From Megasphaera paucivorans (lineage in GTDB: Bacteria > Bacillota > Negativicutes > Veillonellales > Megasphaeraceae), in contig NZ_FNHQ01000002.1 of assembly GCF_900103535.1 (NCBI RefSeq), positions 104,838-168,837 on the forward strand: a DNA stretch of 64,000 nt, given 5' to 3'. A program made the position numbers and the translations under genes. The stretch's first letter is position 1. Each line of letters begins with the position of its first letter. Positions 16,674-24,178 of the stretch are shown here, in pieces. A model generated the notes under the pieces. The model had not been told where the DNA came from, did no database searches, and worked only from the letters and a program-made list of their open reading frames with translations.

Positions 16674-17834
16674 TTATAAATAAATGTATTCACTGGTCAC
16701 AGGCTGGAGATGTTCTGATTTAACAGCAGCATAAATTTCGTCGAAAGAGCGGGTGTCGCTGATTTCAAACTGTTCATCGCCTTTTTGTTCATCTTCTATT
16801 ATATGGCCGCCTATACCAGTACATACACCGGCAGATATTTTTGTAGCAGCGATTTTGATAATATTGTTGCGGAAATAAGGACTTTCTCTGCTGGAAACAA
16901 CGATGCTGGCGTATGGCATAAATAAACGATAGGCACAAATTATCTGGACCAACTGCTTTTCATGTACGTCTTTTGGATTTATTTTATCATTATTAATAAT
17001 AGGACGAAGGCGTGGACATGACAGCGAGATTTCTGCATGAGGATATTTTTTTTGCATAAGCCAGGCATGCATACCGGTAGCAACAGCATCTTTTTGATAA
17101 TCATCAAGTCCTAAGAGTGCTGCAAAACCAACCCCTCTCATGCCGCCTAAAATAGCTCTTTCCTGAGAATAAAAACGATAAGGGAAAATACGTTTGTGAC
17201 CGGCGAGATGAAGCGTTTCGTATTTGTCAGAATTATACGTTTCTTGAAATACGGTGACATAGTCTGCGCCGCATTCGTGTAAATATTTGTATTCATCTAC
17301 ATTTACCGGATAAATTTCTACACCTACAATACGGAAATATTCCCTGGCAATTTTAATGGCATTACCGATATACGCGACATCGGACATATGACGGCTTTCC
17401 CCGGTTAACATAAGAACTTCTTCTAATCCGGTTTTAGCAATATTTGTGCATTCTTGACGAAGTTCAGCATCAGACAACTTGGCACGATGTATTTTGTTGT
17501 GAGAATTGAAACCGCAGTAAATACAGTAATTTTCACAATAATTTGCAAAATAGATAGGTGTAAATAAGTTAATGGAGTTACCAAAATGACGACGCGTTAT
17601 CGTGTGTGCCTTTTGAGCCATTTCTTCCAGAAAAGGCAAAGCTGCCGTAGAAAGAAGAGCCATAAAATCCTGAGGTTCCAAATGGGTTTTGGCAAGAGCG
17701 CTTTTTACATTTTTTGCGGTAAAGTCTTCATTGCGAAAAGCATCGTGATATTGCAGTACATCCTCCAGCATAGTAGAGTCGATAATTTCCATATCCGGTA
17801 AATATTTCATGTGATCGATACGTTTTTCTTCCAT
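16674..17834 (-). CDS. thiH: 2-iminoacetate synthase (tyrosine lyase)
   Basis: Radical SAM enzyme that cleaves tyrosine to dehydroglycine (2-iminoacetate) and p-cresol for thiazole formation, pairing with ThiG. The CX3CX2C cluster site is CENYCIYCGF (about residues 98-107), with the downstream LMLTGE and GVEIYPVN blocks of the family. Length 386 is normal. Presence of ThiH rather than ThiO fits an anaerobe. Start at ATG after AGGGGGTG, 11 bases after thiG. Confidence 0.94.
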   Translation of the reverse strand: MEEKRIDHMKYLPDMEIIDSTMLEDVLQYHDAFRNEDFTAKNVKSALAKTHLEPQDFMALLSTAALPFLEEMAQKAHTITRRHFGNSINLFTPIYFANYCENYCIYCGFNSHNKIHRAKLSDAELRQECTNIAKTGLEEVLMLTGESRHMSDVAYIGNAIKIAREYFRIVGVEIYPVNVDEYKYLHECGADYVTVFQETYNSDKYETLHLAGHKRIFPYRFYSQERAILGGMRGVGFAALLGLDDYQKDAVATGMHAWLMQKKYPHAEISLSCPRLRPIINNDKINPKDVHEKQLVQIICAYRLFMPYASIVVSSRESPYFRNNIIKIAATKISAGVCTGIGGHIIEDEQKGDEQFEISDTRSFDEIYAAVKSEHLQPVTSEYIYL

Positions 17835-17845
17835 TATAACACCCC

Positions 17846-18616
17846 CTAATCTCCTAAAAAGCCTGTAAGCGGATCTGATGCAGAAGCCGTTTCACGAACT
17901 CTGCCAAGTCCAGATAGATAAGCGGCTCGGCCTGCTTCGATAGCTTGTCGGAATGCTTTTGCCATAAGCGGTATATTACCAGATGTGGCAAGTGCGGTAT
18001 TAGCCATAATTGCGGAAGCACCCATTTCCATGGCTTCACAGGCTTGGGAAGGACGGCCGATACCTGCATCGATAATGACTGGCAAATCTATTTCATCAAT
18101 GAGAATTTGAATGAAATCACGAGTAGAAAGTCCCTTATTCGTGCCAATTGGCGAAGCAAGGGGCATAATTGCGGCAGCACCGGCATCACGGAGAGAACGG
18201 GCCGCATATAAATCCGGGTACATGTAAGGCAATACGATGAACCCTTCTTTGGCAAGTTGTTCTGTTGCCTTGATGGTTTCGGCATTATCGGGGAGCAGGT
18301 ATTTTGTGTCACGCATAACCTCGATTTTAATAAAATCTCCGCAGCCAAGTTCTCGGGAAAGATGAGCAATGCGAATTGCTTCTTCGGCAGTACGGGCACT
18401 AGACGTATTTGGCAGCAGTGTTATTCCTTTGGGAATGTAATCAAGAATGTTATCTTTTTGACCAGCTTCGACACGCCGCAAAGCCATCGTAATGATTTCT
18501 GCACCAGCTTGTTCGACCGCCGCTTTAATTAAATCTACATTATACTTACCTGAACCTAAAATAAAACGAGATGAAAATTCATGACCGCCTAATACGAATG
18601 TATCGTTTGTTTCCAT
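17846..18616 (-). CDS. thiG: thiazole synthase
   Basis: TIM-barrel enzyme that builds the thiazole phosphate ring from DXP, ThiS thiocarboxylate and iminoacetate. Diagnostic segments: FILGSGKYN near the N-terminus, [36 protein letters not shown] and [18 protein letters not shown] at the C-terminus. I use ATG 18616 (256 residues) behind AAGGAG; a longer in-frame start adds an uncharacteristic 23 residues. Confidence 0.95.
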   Translation of the reverse strand: METNDTFVLGGHEFSSRFILGSGKYNVDLIKAAVEQAGAEIITMALRRVEAGQKDNILDYIPKGITLLPNTSSARTAEEAIRIAHLSRELGCGDFIKIEVMRDTKYLLPDNAETIKATEQLAKEGFIVLPYMYPDLYAARSLRDAGAAAIMPLASPIGTNKGLSTRDFIQILIDEIDLPVIIDAGIGRPSQACEAMEMGASAIMANTALATSGNIPLMAKAFRQAIEAGRAAYLSGLGRVRETASASDPLTGFLGD

Positions 18617-18668
18617 TATGACCACTCCTTGTTTTTTTATAGGGTACAACTGTCTTTTAGATGACGGG

Positions 18669-18863
18669 TCAGCCGCCGCCGACAAATTGCACTATTTCTA
18701 TTTTGTCGTTATCGGTAAGGCGCGTTTGCTCATAGGCACTGTGCGGTATGATGGAACCGTTAAGTTCAACTGCGACTCGTTCCTTTTGATAGCCCGCTTG
18801 TGTCAGATAGTTGTTTAACGTGATACCGTCAGCAACAACTTTTTTTCCATTGATGGTAAGCAT
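18669..18863 (-). CDS. thiS: sulfur carrier protein
   Basis: Beta-grasp ubiquitin-like carrier, 64 residues, beginning [13 protein letters not shown] and ending in the required VQFVGGG tail that is adenylated by ThiF and thiocarboxylated. First gene of the thiazole operon, preceded by AAAGGAGG and, 20 bases further, by a terminator-type riboswitch. Confidence 0.95.
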   Translation of the reverse strand: MLTINGKKVVADGITLNNYLTQAGYQKERVAVELNGSIIPHSAYEQTRLTDNDKIEIVQFVGGG

Positions 18864-18881
18864 AATATGAACCTCCTTTCT

Positions 18882-18959
18882 AAAAAAAATAAAAGCCGCA
18901 CGAAGAATTACACCCTAGGTGGTGTACCCCTTCGTGCGGCTTTTATAGTTAGCACTCTA
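18882..18959 (-). promoter_or_regulatory. HMP-PP riboswitch (thiS motif), terminator-embedded aptamer
   Basis: The leader of thiS consists almost wholly of one hairpin: outer arms of 17 perfect pairs (18889-18905 with 18930-18946), an asymmetric internal loop, and an inner TACACC/GGTGTA hairpin with loop ACCTAG-type sequence, followed by TTTTATTTTTTTT on the RNA strand. This is the form of the thiS-motif riboswitch, known to bind the thiamin precursor HMP-PP inside its own terminator. No TPP-riboswitch boxes are present. Ligand binding is from family knowledge. Confidence 0.85.
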
Positions 18960-18965
18960 AGAAAA

Positions 18966-18993
18966 AGTATAGCCTTTTTTGCTGAAAAGTCAA
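18966..18993 (-). promoter_or_regulatory. promoter of the thiSGHF operon
   Basis: Minus strand TTGACT (18988-18993), 16-base spacer, TATACT (18966-18971). Transcription would begin around 18959, placing the riboswitch hairpin directly at the 5' end. Confidence 0.75.
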
Positions 18994-19066
18994 CTATTAA
19001 TAGTGGAAAAATTTATTTCGTACATTTTCTGAATATGGTATGATATACATATGGGAGGTATCCGTC

Positions 19067-20335
19067 ATGAGTGAAGAATATACGCATATTTCAAAACAAT
19101 TTTATTGGCATGATGAACAATTGAAAATGTTTTCGGATCAATTTTGTCATTCTCTGCATGATGCGATGAATGGACGGCCTTCTTCTCTTTCCAAATTGGA
19201 TGCGTGCATCGGATTACCGTCGGGATATGAAAAGGGAGTCTACTTGGCACTGGATTGGGGCGGCACAAATATTCGAGCTTCTCGTGTGCGATTAATAGGA
19301 AAACGGTGTTATATTATAGAAAGGCAAGTAGCACGGCCTTTGAAAAGTATAGGACAATATGATTTTACCAGCCCTGATACAGATATGGAGACATTATTTG
19401 ATTTTATTGCTGATTGTGTAGCGGCAGTGGCTTTGCCAAATTGCACGTATGTACTGGGCCACAGTTTTTCTTTTGCTGTTTGCCAGGATCACATCCGAGA
19501 TGCCCGGCTTCTGGCATGGTCTAAAGAAATCAAAGTACCTCATATGAAAGGGCGTTATATTAACGAATTATTGCAGCAGGCATTGAGGCGGAGAGGATTG
19601 ACGCATATCATTCCGACCGCTTTGATTAATGATACGACGGCGGCTCTTTTGGCATCTTCTTATCGCGGCGGAGCATCCAAGGTAGCGGTTATCTGTGGAA
19701 CTGGTTTTAATATTTGTTTTTATGATGCGGCAGCAGCCCGTATTTATAATATCGAAGCAGGAAATTATAATGGCGGAAGACAATTAAAATGGGATAAGGA
19801 AGTAGACAAAGAATCGGAAAAACCAGGAGATCATTGTTTGGAAAAAATGGTAGCGGGTCGCTATCTTTGTGAGATTTTCCGACGTACAGCGATGACTTAT
19901 TTTGACATCGCAGACATTCCGGCGTGTACAACAGAGGAAATGAATGCGTTACTGCATATCACAGATGTACAGCAACTGCGGTTTATGATGGGGCGGCTAT
20001 GGCATCGTATTATTATTCAGCAAGATATAGAACGGCTGAAGGATATGGCCGTTAGTATTTTTATTCGGTCAGCTCAGTTAACGGGCGCTGCATGCAGCGG
20101 TGTTTTGCGATATCTTTATCCGAGTGGAGAGGTTCCAGAACAGACGCTTGCTATTGAAGGCAGTGTAATAGCAAATGTTACAGGCAGTATTGTAATGGTC
20201 CAAGATGCAATGCGTGCCTGTTTAGCCGTCGATGATTCAGGCTGGACTCGCCCGGTACCAGTTAAGCCTCTTATTGTTAAAGAGGGACCTGTTATTGGCG
20301 CGGCGGTTGCTGCGGCTATGTGTGTTTCTTCATAA
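19067..20335 (+). CDS. hexokinase of the eukaryotic type
   Basis: Sugar kinase of 422 residues in the hexokinase fold known mainly from eukaryotes, not the short bacterial ROK glucokinase. Phosphate-binding segment LALDWGGTNIRASRVRL (about residues 60-76), LGHSFSFAV, the catalytic-loop INDTTAALLASSYRGG and adenosine region VICGTGFNICFYD are all present. It should phosphorylate glucose or related hexoses in the cytoplasm. ATG 19067 follows GGGAGG. It overlaps the end of convergent bioB by 6 bases, and there is no obvious operon partner. Confidence 0.87.
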   Translation: MSEEYTHISKQFYWHDEQLKMFSDQFCHSLHDAMNGRPSSLSKLDACIGLPSGYEKGVYLALDWGGTNIRASRVRLIGKRCYIIERQVARPLKSIGQYDFTSPDTDMETLFDFIADCVAAVALPNCTYVLGHSFSFAVCQDHIRDARLLAWSKEIKVPHMKGRYINELLQQALRRRGLTHIIPTALINDTTAALLASSYRGGASKVAVICGTGFNICFYDAAAARIYNIEAGNYNGGRQLKWDKEVDKESEKPGDHCLEKMVAGRYLCEIFRRTAMTYFDIADIPACTTEEMNALLHITDVQQLRFMMGRLWHRIIIQQDIERLKDMAVSIFIRSAQLTGAACSGVLRYLYPSGEVPEQTLAIEGSVIANVTGSIVMVQDAMRACLAVDDSGWTRPVPVKPLIVKEGPVIGAAVAAAMCVSS

Positions 20336-21310
20336 ATGCGGGGCTGCAGTCCGGCGGTTTAAATCACGAAGCATTTGTTGGTCTTCACTAATAGTGCGTC
20401 CCTTTGTTGTCAGATAATCGCCAATCATCAATCCGTTTAAACCCCCGGTTAAGGCATAAGCCTGCATGGACCGGAGGTTTATTTCGCGTCCGCCGGCGGT
20501 GCGGATGAGGGCATAAGGCAGAATGAATCGGAATACAGCAAAGGCTCGGAGAATTTCCCAGGGATCAAGAGGGCTGTTGTTTTCAAAAGGGGTTCCTATG
20601 ATGGGGTTCAAAATATTTAAAGGGATAGAATCAATGCCAAGAGACTTCAATGTAAAAGCCATTTCTATACGCTGACTGCGTGTTTCACCTAATCCGAATA
20701 TTCCGCCTGAACAGAGTCGAAGACCAGCCTTTTGTGCAATATGAATGACGGACACTTTATCTGTAAATGTGTGAGTGGTACAAATTTGGGGAAAATATGA
20801 AGGTGCGGTTTCAATATTAGCATGATACCGGGAAATGCCGACTGTTTTTAGTGCTTTGGCTTGTGTAAGATTGATAAGACCCAAAGAGCAGCAGGTTTCT
20901 ATTTTTATATCGTTTTTGATATGCTGCAGTGTTGTAAGAATTTGGTTGAATTCTTCTCCTTCTGAAACAGAACGTCCGCTGGTAACTATAGAGAAACGAG
21001 CAGCTCCCAAGGCTTTTGCTTTTCTTGCAGCGTTGATAATTGTATCGGAATCAAGTAATTTGTGGGTTGTGGCACCCGTATCGTAATGAATAGATTGAGC
21101 ACAAAAACGGCAATTTTCAGAACATTTTCCCGAACGTCCATTAATGATGGCACAACAATCTACTTCATTATTTGCAAAATGCTGGCGGATTTTGTCGGCC
21201 ATAGCCAGCAATAACGGAGTATCCTCATCAGTAACAGAAATAAGTTCATTTCCTTCTTGCGGGGTGATATCTTGCCCAGACATTACTTTTTTTGCGTATT
21301 CGATAATCAT
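20330..21310 (-). CDS. bioB: biotin synthase
   Basis: Radical SAM sulfurtransferase that inserts sulfur into dethiobiotin. The CX3CX2C site is GKCSENCRFCAQS (about residues 61-73); the [2Fe-2S] ligands include RTAGGRE (arginine) and conserved cysteines in CSLG and LCSGGIFGLGE. Length 326 is normal. Other bio genes are not nearby. The GGAG lies 12 bases before the ATG, a longer gap than its neighbours have. Probably controlled by the BirA-like site in its promoter. Confidence 0.95.
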   Translation of the reverse strand: MIIEYAKKVMSGQDITPQEGNELISVTDEDTPLLLAMADKIRQHFANNEVDCCAIINGRSGKCSENCRFCAQSIHYDTGATTHKLLDSDTIINAARKAKALGAARFSIVTSGRSVSEGEEFNQILTTLQHIKNDIKIETCCSLGLINLTQAKALKTVGISRYHANIETAPSYFPQICTTHTFTDKVSVIHIAQKAGLRLCSGGIFGLGETRSQRIEMAFTLKSLGIDSIPLNILNPIIGTPFENNSPLDPWEILRAFAVFRFILPYALIRTAGGREINLRSMQAYALTGGLNGLMIGDYLTTKGRTISEDQQMLRDLNRRTAAPHL

Positions 21311-21340
21311 AAGTATGAATATCTCCTTTTTTTGTAGATA

Positions 21341-21396
21341 AGTATACGGTAAAAAAAGCCATAAGTCAACTTTTAAAAAATAAAATTGGTTTACAA
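21341..21396 (-). promoter_or_regulatory. bioB promoter with candidate BirA operator
   Basis: Minus strand TTGACT (21364-21369), 17 bases, TATACT (21341-21346). A BirA-like palindrome, TTGTAAACC (21388-21396 on the plus strand as GGTTTACAA), 16 bases, then an imperfect right half overlapping the -35. One half matches the consensus well and the other 5 of 9, so this is a moderate call. Confidence 0.5.
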
Positions 21397-21513
21397 TTAA
21401 ATAGTACAGATTTTTTATGTTTTACCTCTTTTCACTATGCCAGTTTTTGAGTACAATATATAGTATATCAATAATAAAGAAAAGTGATAGTATGTGGAAA
21501 TTGGAGATATAAT

Positions 21514-22908
21514 ATGCTGCAGATAGAGAAAACAATTAAAAAACCATATTATGTACAGATATATGAATATTATCGGGATGAGATTGAAGCACGACGTATG
21601 CAAGCAGGAGATCGGCTTCCTTCCGTGCGTGAATTAGCACAGACCGTGGATGTCAGTAAAATGACCATTGAAAAAGCCTATTATCAACTGGCGAGTGAAG
21701 GGTATATTATGAGGCGCAATAAGGCACGTTATGAGGTAGCTTTTTTAGGCAGCGAAAAAGAGGATGGACAGAAAAAACCGATTTACCATCCCGGTACCGT
21801 ACGGCGTTCCTTTTTTCGGTATGATTTTGGCAGTGGCGATATGGATATGGAACGATTTCCATTAGAAGTCTGGCGCCGCTATATGAATCATGTTCTTTCT
21901 CAGCCAGAATATTTGATGCAATGCAATGATGAGCAGGGAGTTCCGGAATTACGAGAAATTTTAAGCCAGTATATCTATCAAGTCCGTGGTGTTTATGCAA
22001 GTGCGGAAAGTATTATTGTGGGAGCCGGAACACCTTCCTTGCTCGGAATTTTAACAAACATACTTCGCTCCTATTCTTGTATTGGAGTAGAAAATCCTGG
22101 GTTTAAACTGGGGCGTGAAATATTTCGCAATAGTGGTTATGACATATTCCCTTTTTCCGTACAAAACGGTATGATGGATATGGATATTTTGGAAAAGAAT
22201 GGGATTCGGTTAGTTTATGTCAGCCCGTCTCATCAATTCCCTACAGGTACCATTATGCCGGCAGGGATGCGGCATCGTTTGCTGCAATGGGCGGAACAGA
22301 TGGATGGGTTAATTATAGAAGATGATTATGATAGCGAACTTCGTTATTATGGCAGACCTGTTCCGGCGCTGCAAGGTTTGGATACCCATGGAAGAGTCAT
22401 ATATATGGGCTCTTTATCTAAAGTACTTCCGTCTTTTGTACGACTTAGTTATATGGTGCTGCCGCCACGATTATTAGCACTTTATAATGAAAAACGCGGG
22501 TTATTCCGTCAAGGAGCATCTGTTCCGGAACAATGTGTACTGGCGGCTTACATTCGAAGTGGAGAAATGGCTCGTCAGGTACGAAGATTACGTAAAGATT
22601 ATCAGGAAAAGGGAAATTTGATGAAGGAGCTTCTGCTTAGTGCATTCGGTAAAGATATAGAGGTCAGTAGTCTGGTATCCGGCGTATATTGCCGGGTTAC
22701 TTTGAACAGCACGTATACTGCGGCAGAATTGCAGTACAGAGCTGAAAAAAAAGGCTGTCGAGTTTTACCGATCCAGGCTTTTTATGAAACACAGGAACAA
22801 GAGGAACGCAAAGAATTTCTTCTTTCCTTTTCAAAGATACCTAGTCATAGTTTAAAACAAGCCATCACCGTACTTCATGATGCATGGACAAAGAAAGAGG
22901 GAGACTAA
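21514..22908 (+). CDS. MocR/PdxR-type regulator (GntR helix-turn-helix fused to aminotransferase fold)
   Basis: A 465-residue PLP-binding transcription factor. The N-terminal winged helix (about residues 5-75) has AGDRLPSVRELAQTVDVSKM; the C-terminal class-I aminotransferase domain (about 105-460) keeps the PLP lysine in GSLSKVLPSFVRL and IEDDYDSELRY. Such regulators control PLP, GABA or amino acid genes; the target is unknown here. Its stop overlaps the start of yhaO (TAATG), so the three genes probably form one transcript, which is an unusual partner choice for MocR. Confidence 0.9.
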   Translation: MLQIEKTIKKPYYVQIYEYYRDEIEARRMQAGDRLPSVRELAQTVDVSKMTIEKAYYQLASEGYIMRRNKARYEVAFLGSEKEDGQKKPIYHPGTVRRSFFRYDFGSGDMDMERFPLEVWRRYMNHVLSQPEYLMQCNDEQGVPELREILSQYIYQVRGVYASAESIIVGAGTPSLLGILTNILRSYSCIGVENPGFKLGREIFRNSGYDIFPFSVQNGMMDMDILEKNGIRLVYVSPSHQFPTGTIMPAGMRHRLLQWAEQMDGLIIEDDYDSELRYYGRPVPALQGLDTHGRVIYMGSLSKVLPSFVRLSYMVLPPRLLALYNEKRGLFRQGASVPEQCVLAAYIRSGEMARQVRRLRKDYQEKGNLMKELLLSAFGKDIEVSSLVSGVYCRVTLNSTYTAAELQYRAEKKGCRVLPIQAFYETQEQEERKEFLLSFSKIPSHSLKQAITVLHDAWTKKEGD

Positions 22909-24173
22909 TGTCGACAAGTTTACGGTTTATTCACTGCGGAGACTTACATTTGGGAAGTCCATTTGAAGATATAATGATTACCGATGAAAGGTGGAAACGC
23001 ATTATTGGAAAAGCTCCGGTACGAGCATTTCAAAAAATCGTTCAGGCAGCTATTGACAAGCAAGTACATGCGGTGCTTATTGCGGGTGATGTATATACCA
23101 GCGCAACACATAATTTGACGGCGCAGCTGGATTATGTTCGCTTGCTGCATAAATTGGGACAACACGGCATACAAGTGTTTGCTGTTCATGGAAATCATGA
23201 TCCACTGGATGCGTGGAAAGCTAAAATTCCGCTGCCGCCGAATGTACATGTATTTAGTGCTGAACAAGTTGAACGAATCCCTTTACTGATAGATGGTGAG
23301 GAACGGGCAGAAATTTATGGCCGCAGTTATGCGCATAGTGAAGAAAGAGACAACCTTGCTAGAGAGTATATACGCCGCGAAGATGATCATTATGCTATTG
23401 GACTGATGCATACACAGGTCGGCGGAGAAAACTCAACATATGCGCCTTGTACGCTAAATGGTTTGAAAGACAGCGGAATGGATTATTGGGCATTGGGGCA
23501 TGTTCATACTCCGCAGGTCTTGCAGGAAAAACCATGGATTGTATACTGCGGCAGTCCACAAGGATTGGATTGTACAGAAACGGGTGTCCATGGATGCTAC
23601 TATGCTGAAGTGGGTCCCTATGGAACAACGTCACTGCAGTTTATAGATACCAGTATTGTTCGCTGGGAGAGTATCAGCGTACCGATCGATACGATTGAGT
23701 CTGTATCTGAAATTAGAGAAGCAGTCCGTCTGGCTAAAGAAAAAATACGAAAGGAAATTGGCAGACCGACTTTTCTGACGGTTAATTTTACCGGATCAGG
23801 CAGTATGTACAAAGTTATAAATAATGATGAAGCAGTTCAGTATTGGATTGATAGTTGGCGGGAAGAAGAACAGGGAAAATATGCATTTGTCATGGTAGAA
23901 CGGGTTCGTAATATGGCTCGTCCTAAAATTAATCAAGAAGAACGCAGCAAATTGCCGGATATGGTTGGTGATTATTTGAATGTATCTGACAAAATAGATG
24001 GATTGCCACAGGAAGAAAAGTTGCAGATGCTGCGGGAAATACTCGAAAAACGTCCGGAATTTGAACGACTGGGAACTTATGGCCGGCATATTTCAGATGA
24101 TCGTCTCCTAGAAGCTTTTGAAAAGGCAAAATGGTTGGGAATGCAGCGGTTGTTGGAAGATAGAAGAGGATAA
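22908..24173 (+). CDS. yhaO: YhaO-type DNA repair metallophosphoesterase (SbcD/Mre11 family)
   Basis: Mre11-like nuclease of 421 residues. Metal-site motifs in order: GDLHLGSPFED (residues 10-20), LIAGDVY, AVHGNHDP, GLMHTQVGG and WALGHVHTP. The C-terminal 150 residues form a capping/ATPase-binding region. The start ATG overlaps the previous stop. It is followed 5 bases later by yhaN, the same pairing as in Bacillus subtilis, where the products are linked to DNA maintenance and exonuclease activity. Confidence 0.88.
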   Translation: MSTSLRFIHCGDLHLGSPFEDIMITDERWKRIIGKAPVRAFQKIVQAAIDKQVHAVLIAGDVYTSATHNLTAQLDYVRLLHKLGQHGIQVFAVHGNHDPLDAWKAKIPLPPNVHVFSAEQVERIPLLIDGEERAEIYGRSYAHSEERDNLAREYIRREDDHYAIGLMHTQVGGENSTYAPCTLNGLKDSGMDYWALGHVHTPQVLQEKPWIVYCGSPQGLDCTETGVHGCYYAEVGPYGTTSLQFIDTSIVRWESISVPIDTIESVSEIREAVRLAKEKIRKEIGRPTFLTVNFTGSGSMYKVINNDEAVQYWIDSWREEEQGKYAFVMVERVRNMARPKINQEERSKLPDMVGDYLNVSDKIDGLPQEEKLQMLREILEKRPEFERLGTYGRHISDDRLLEAFEKAKWLGMQRLLEDRRG

Positions 24174-24178
24174 TATAC

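Noticed and set aside
18940..18965. GAGTGCTAA half of a CIRCE heat-shock operator upstream of thiS
   Set aside because: The required TTAGCACTC partner 9 bases away is absent.
18882..18993. TPP riboswitch before thiS
   Set aside because: The CUGAGA and related TPP boxes are missing; the structure fits the thiS-motif instead.
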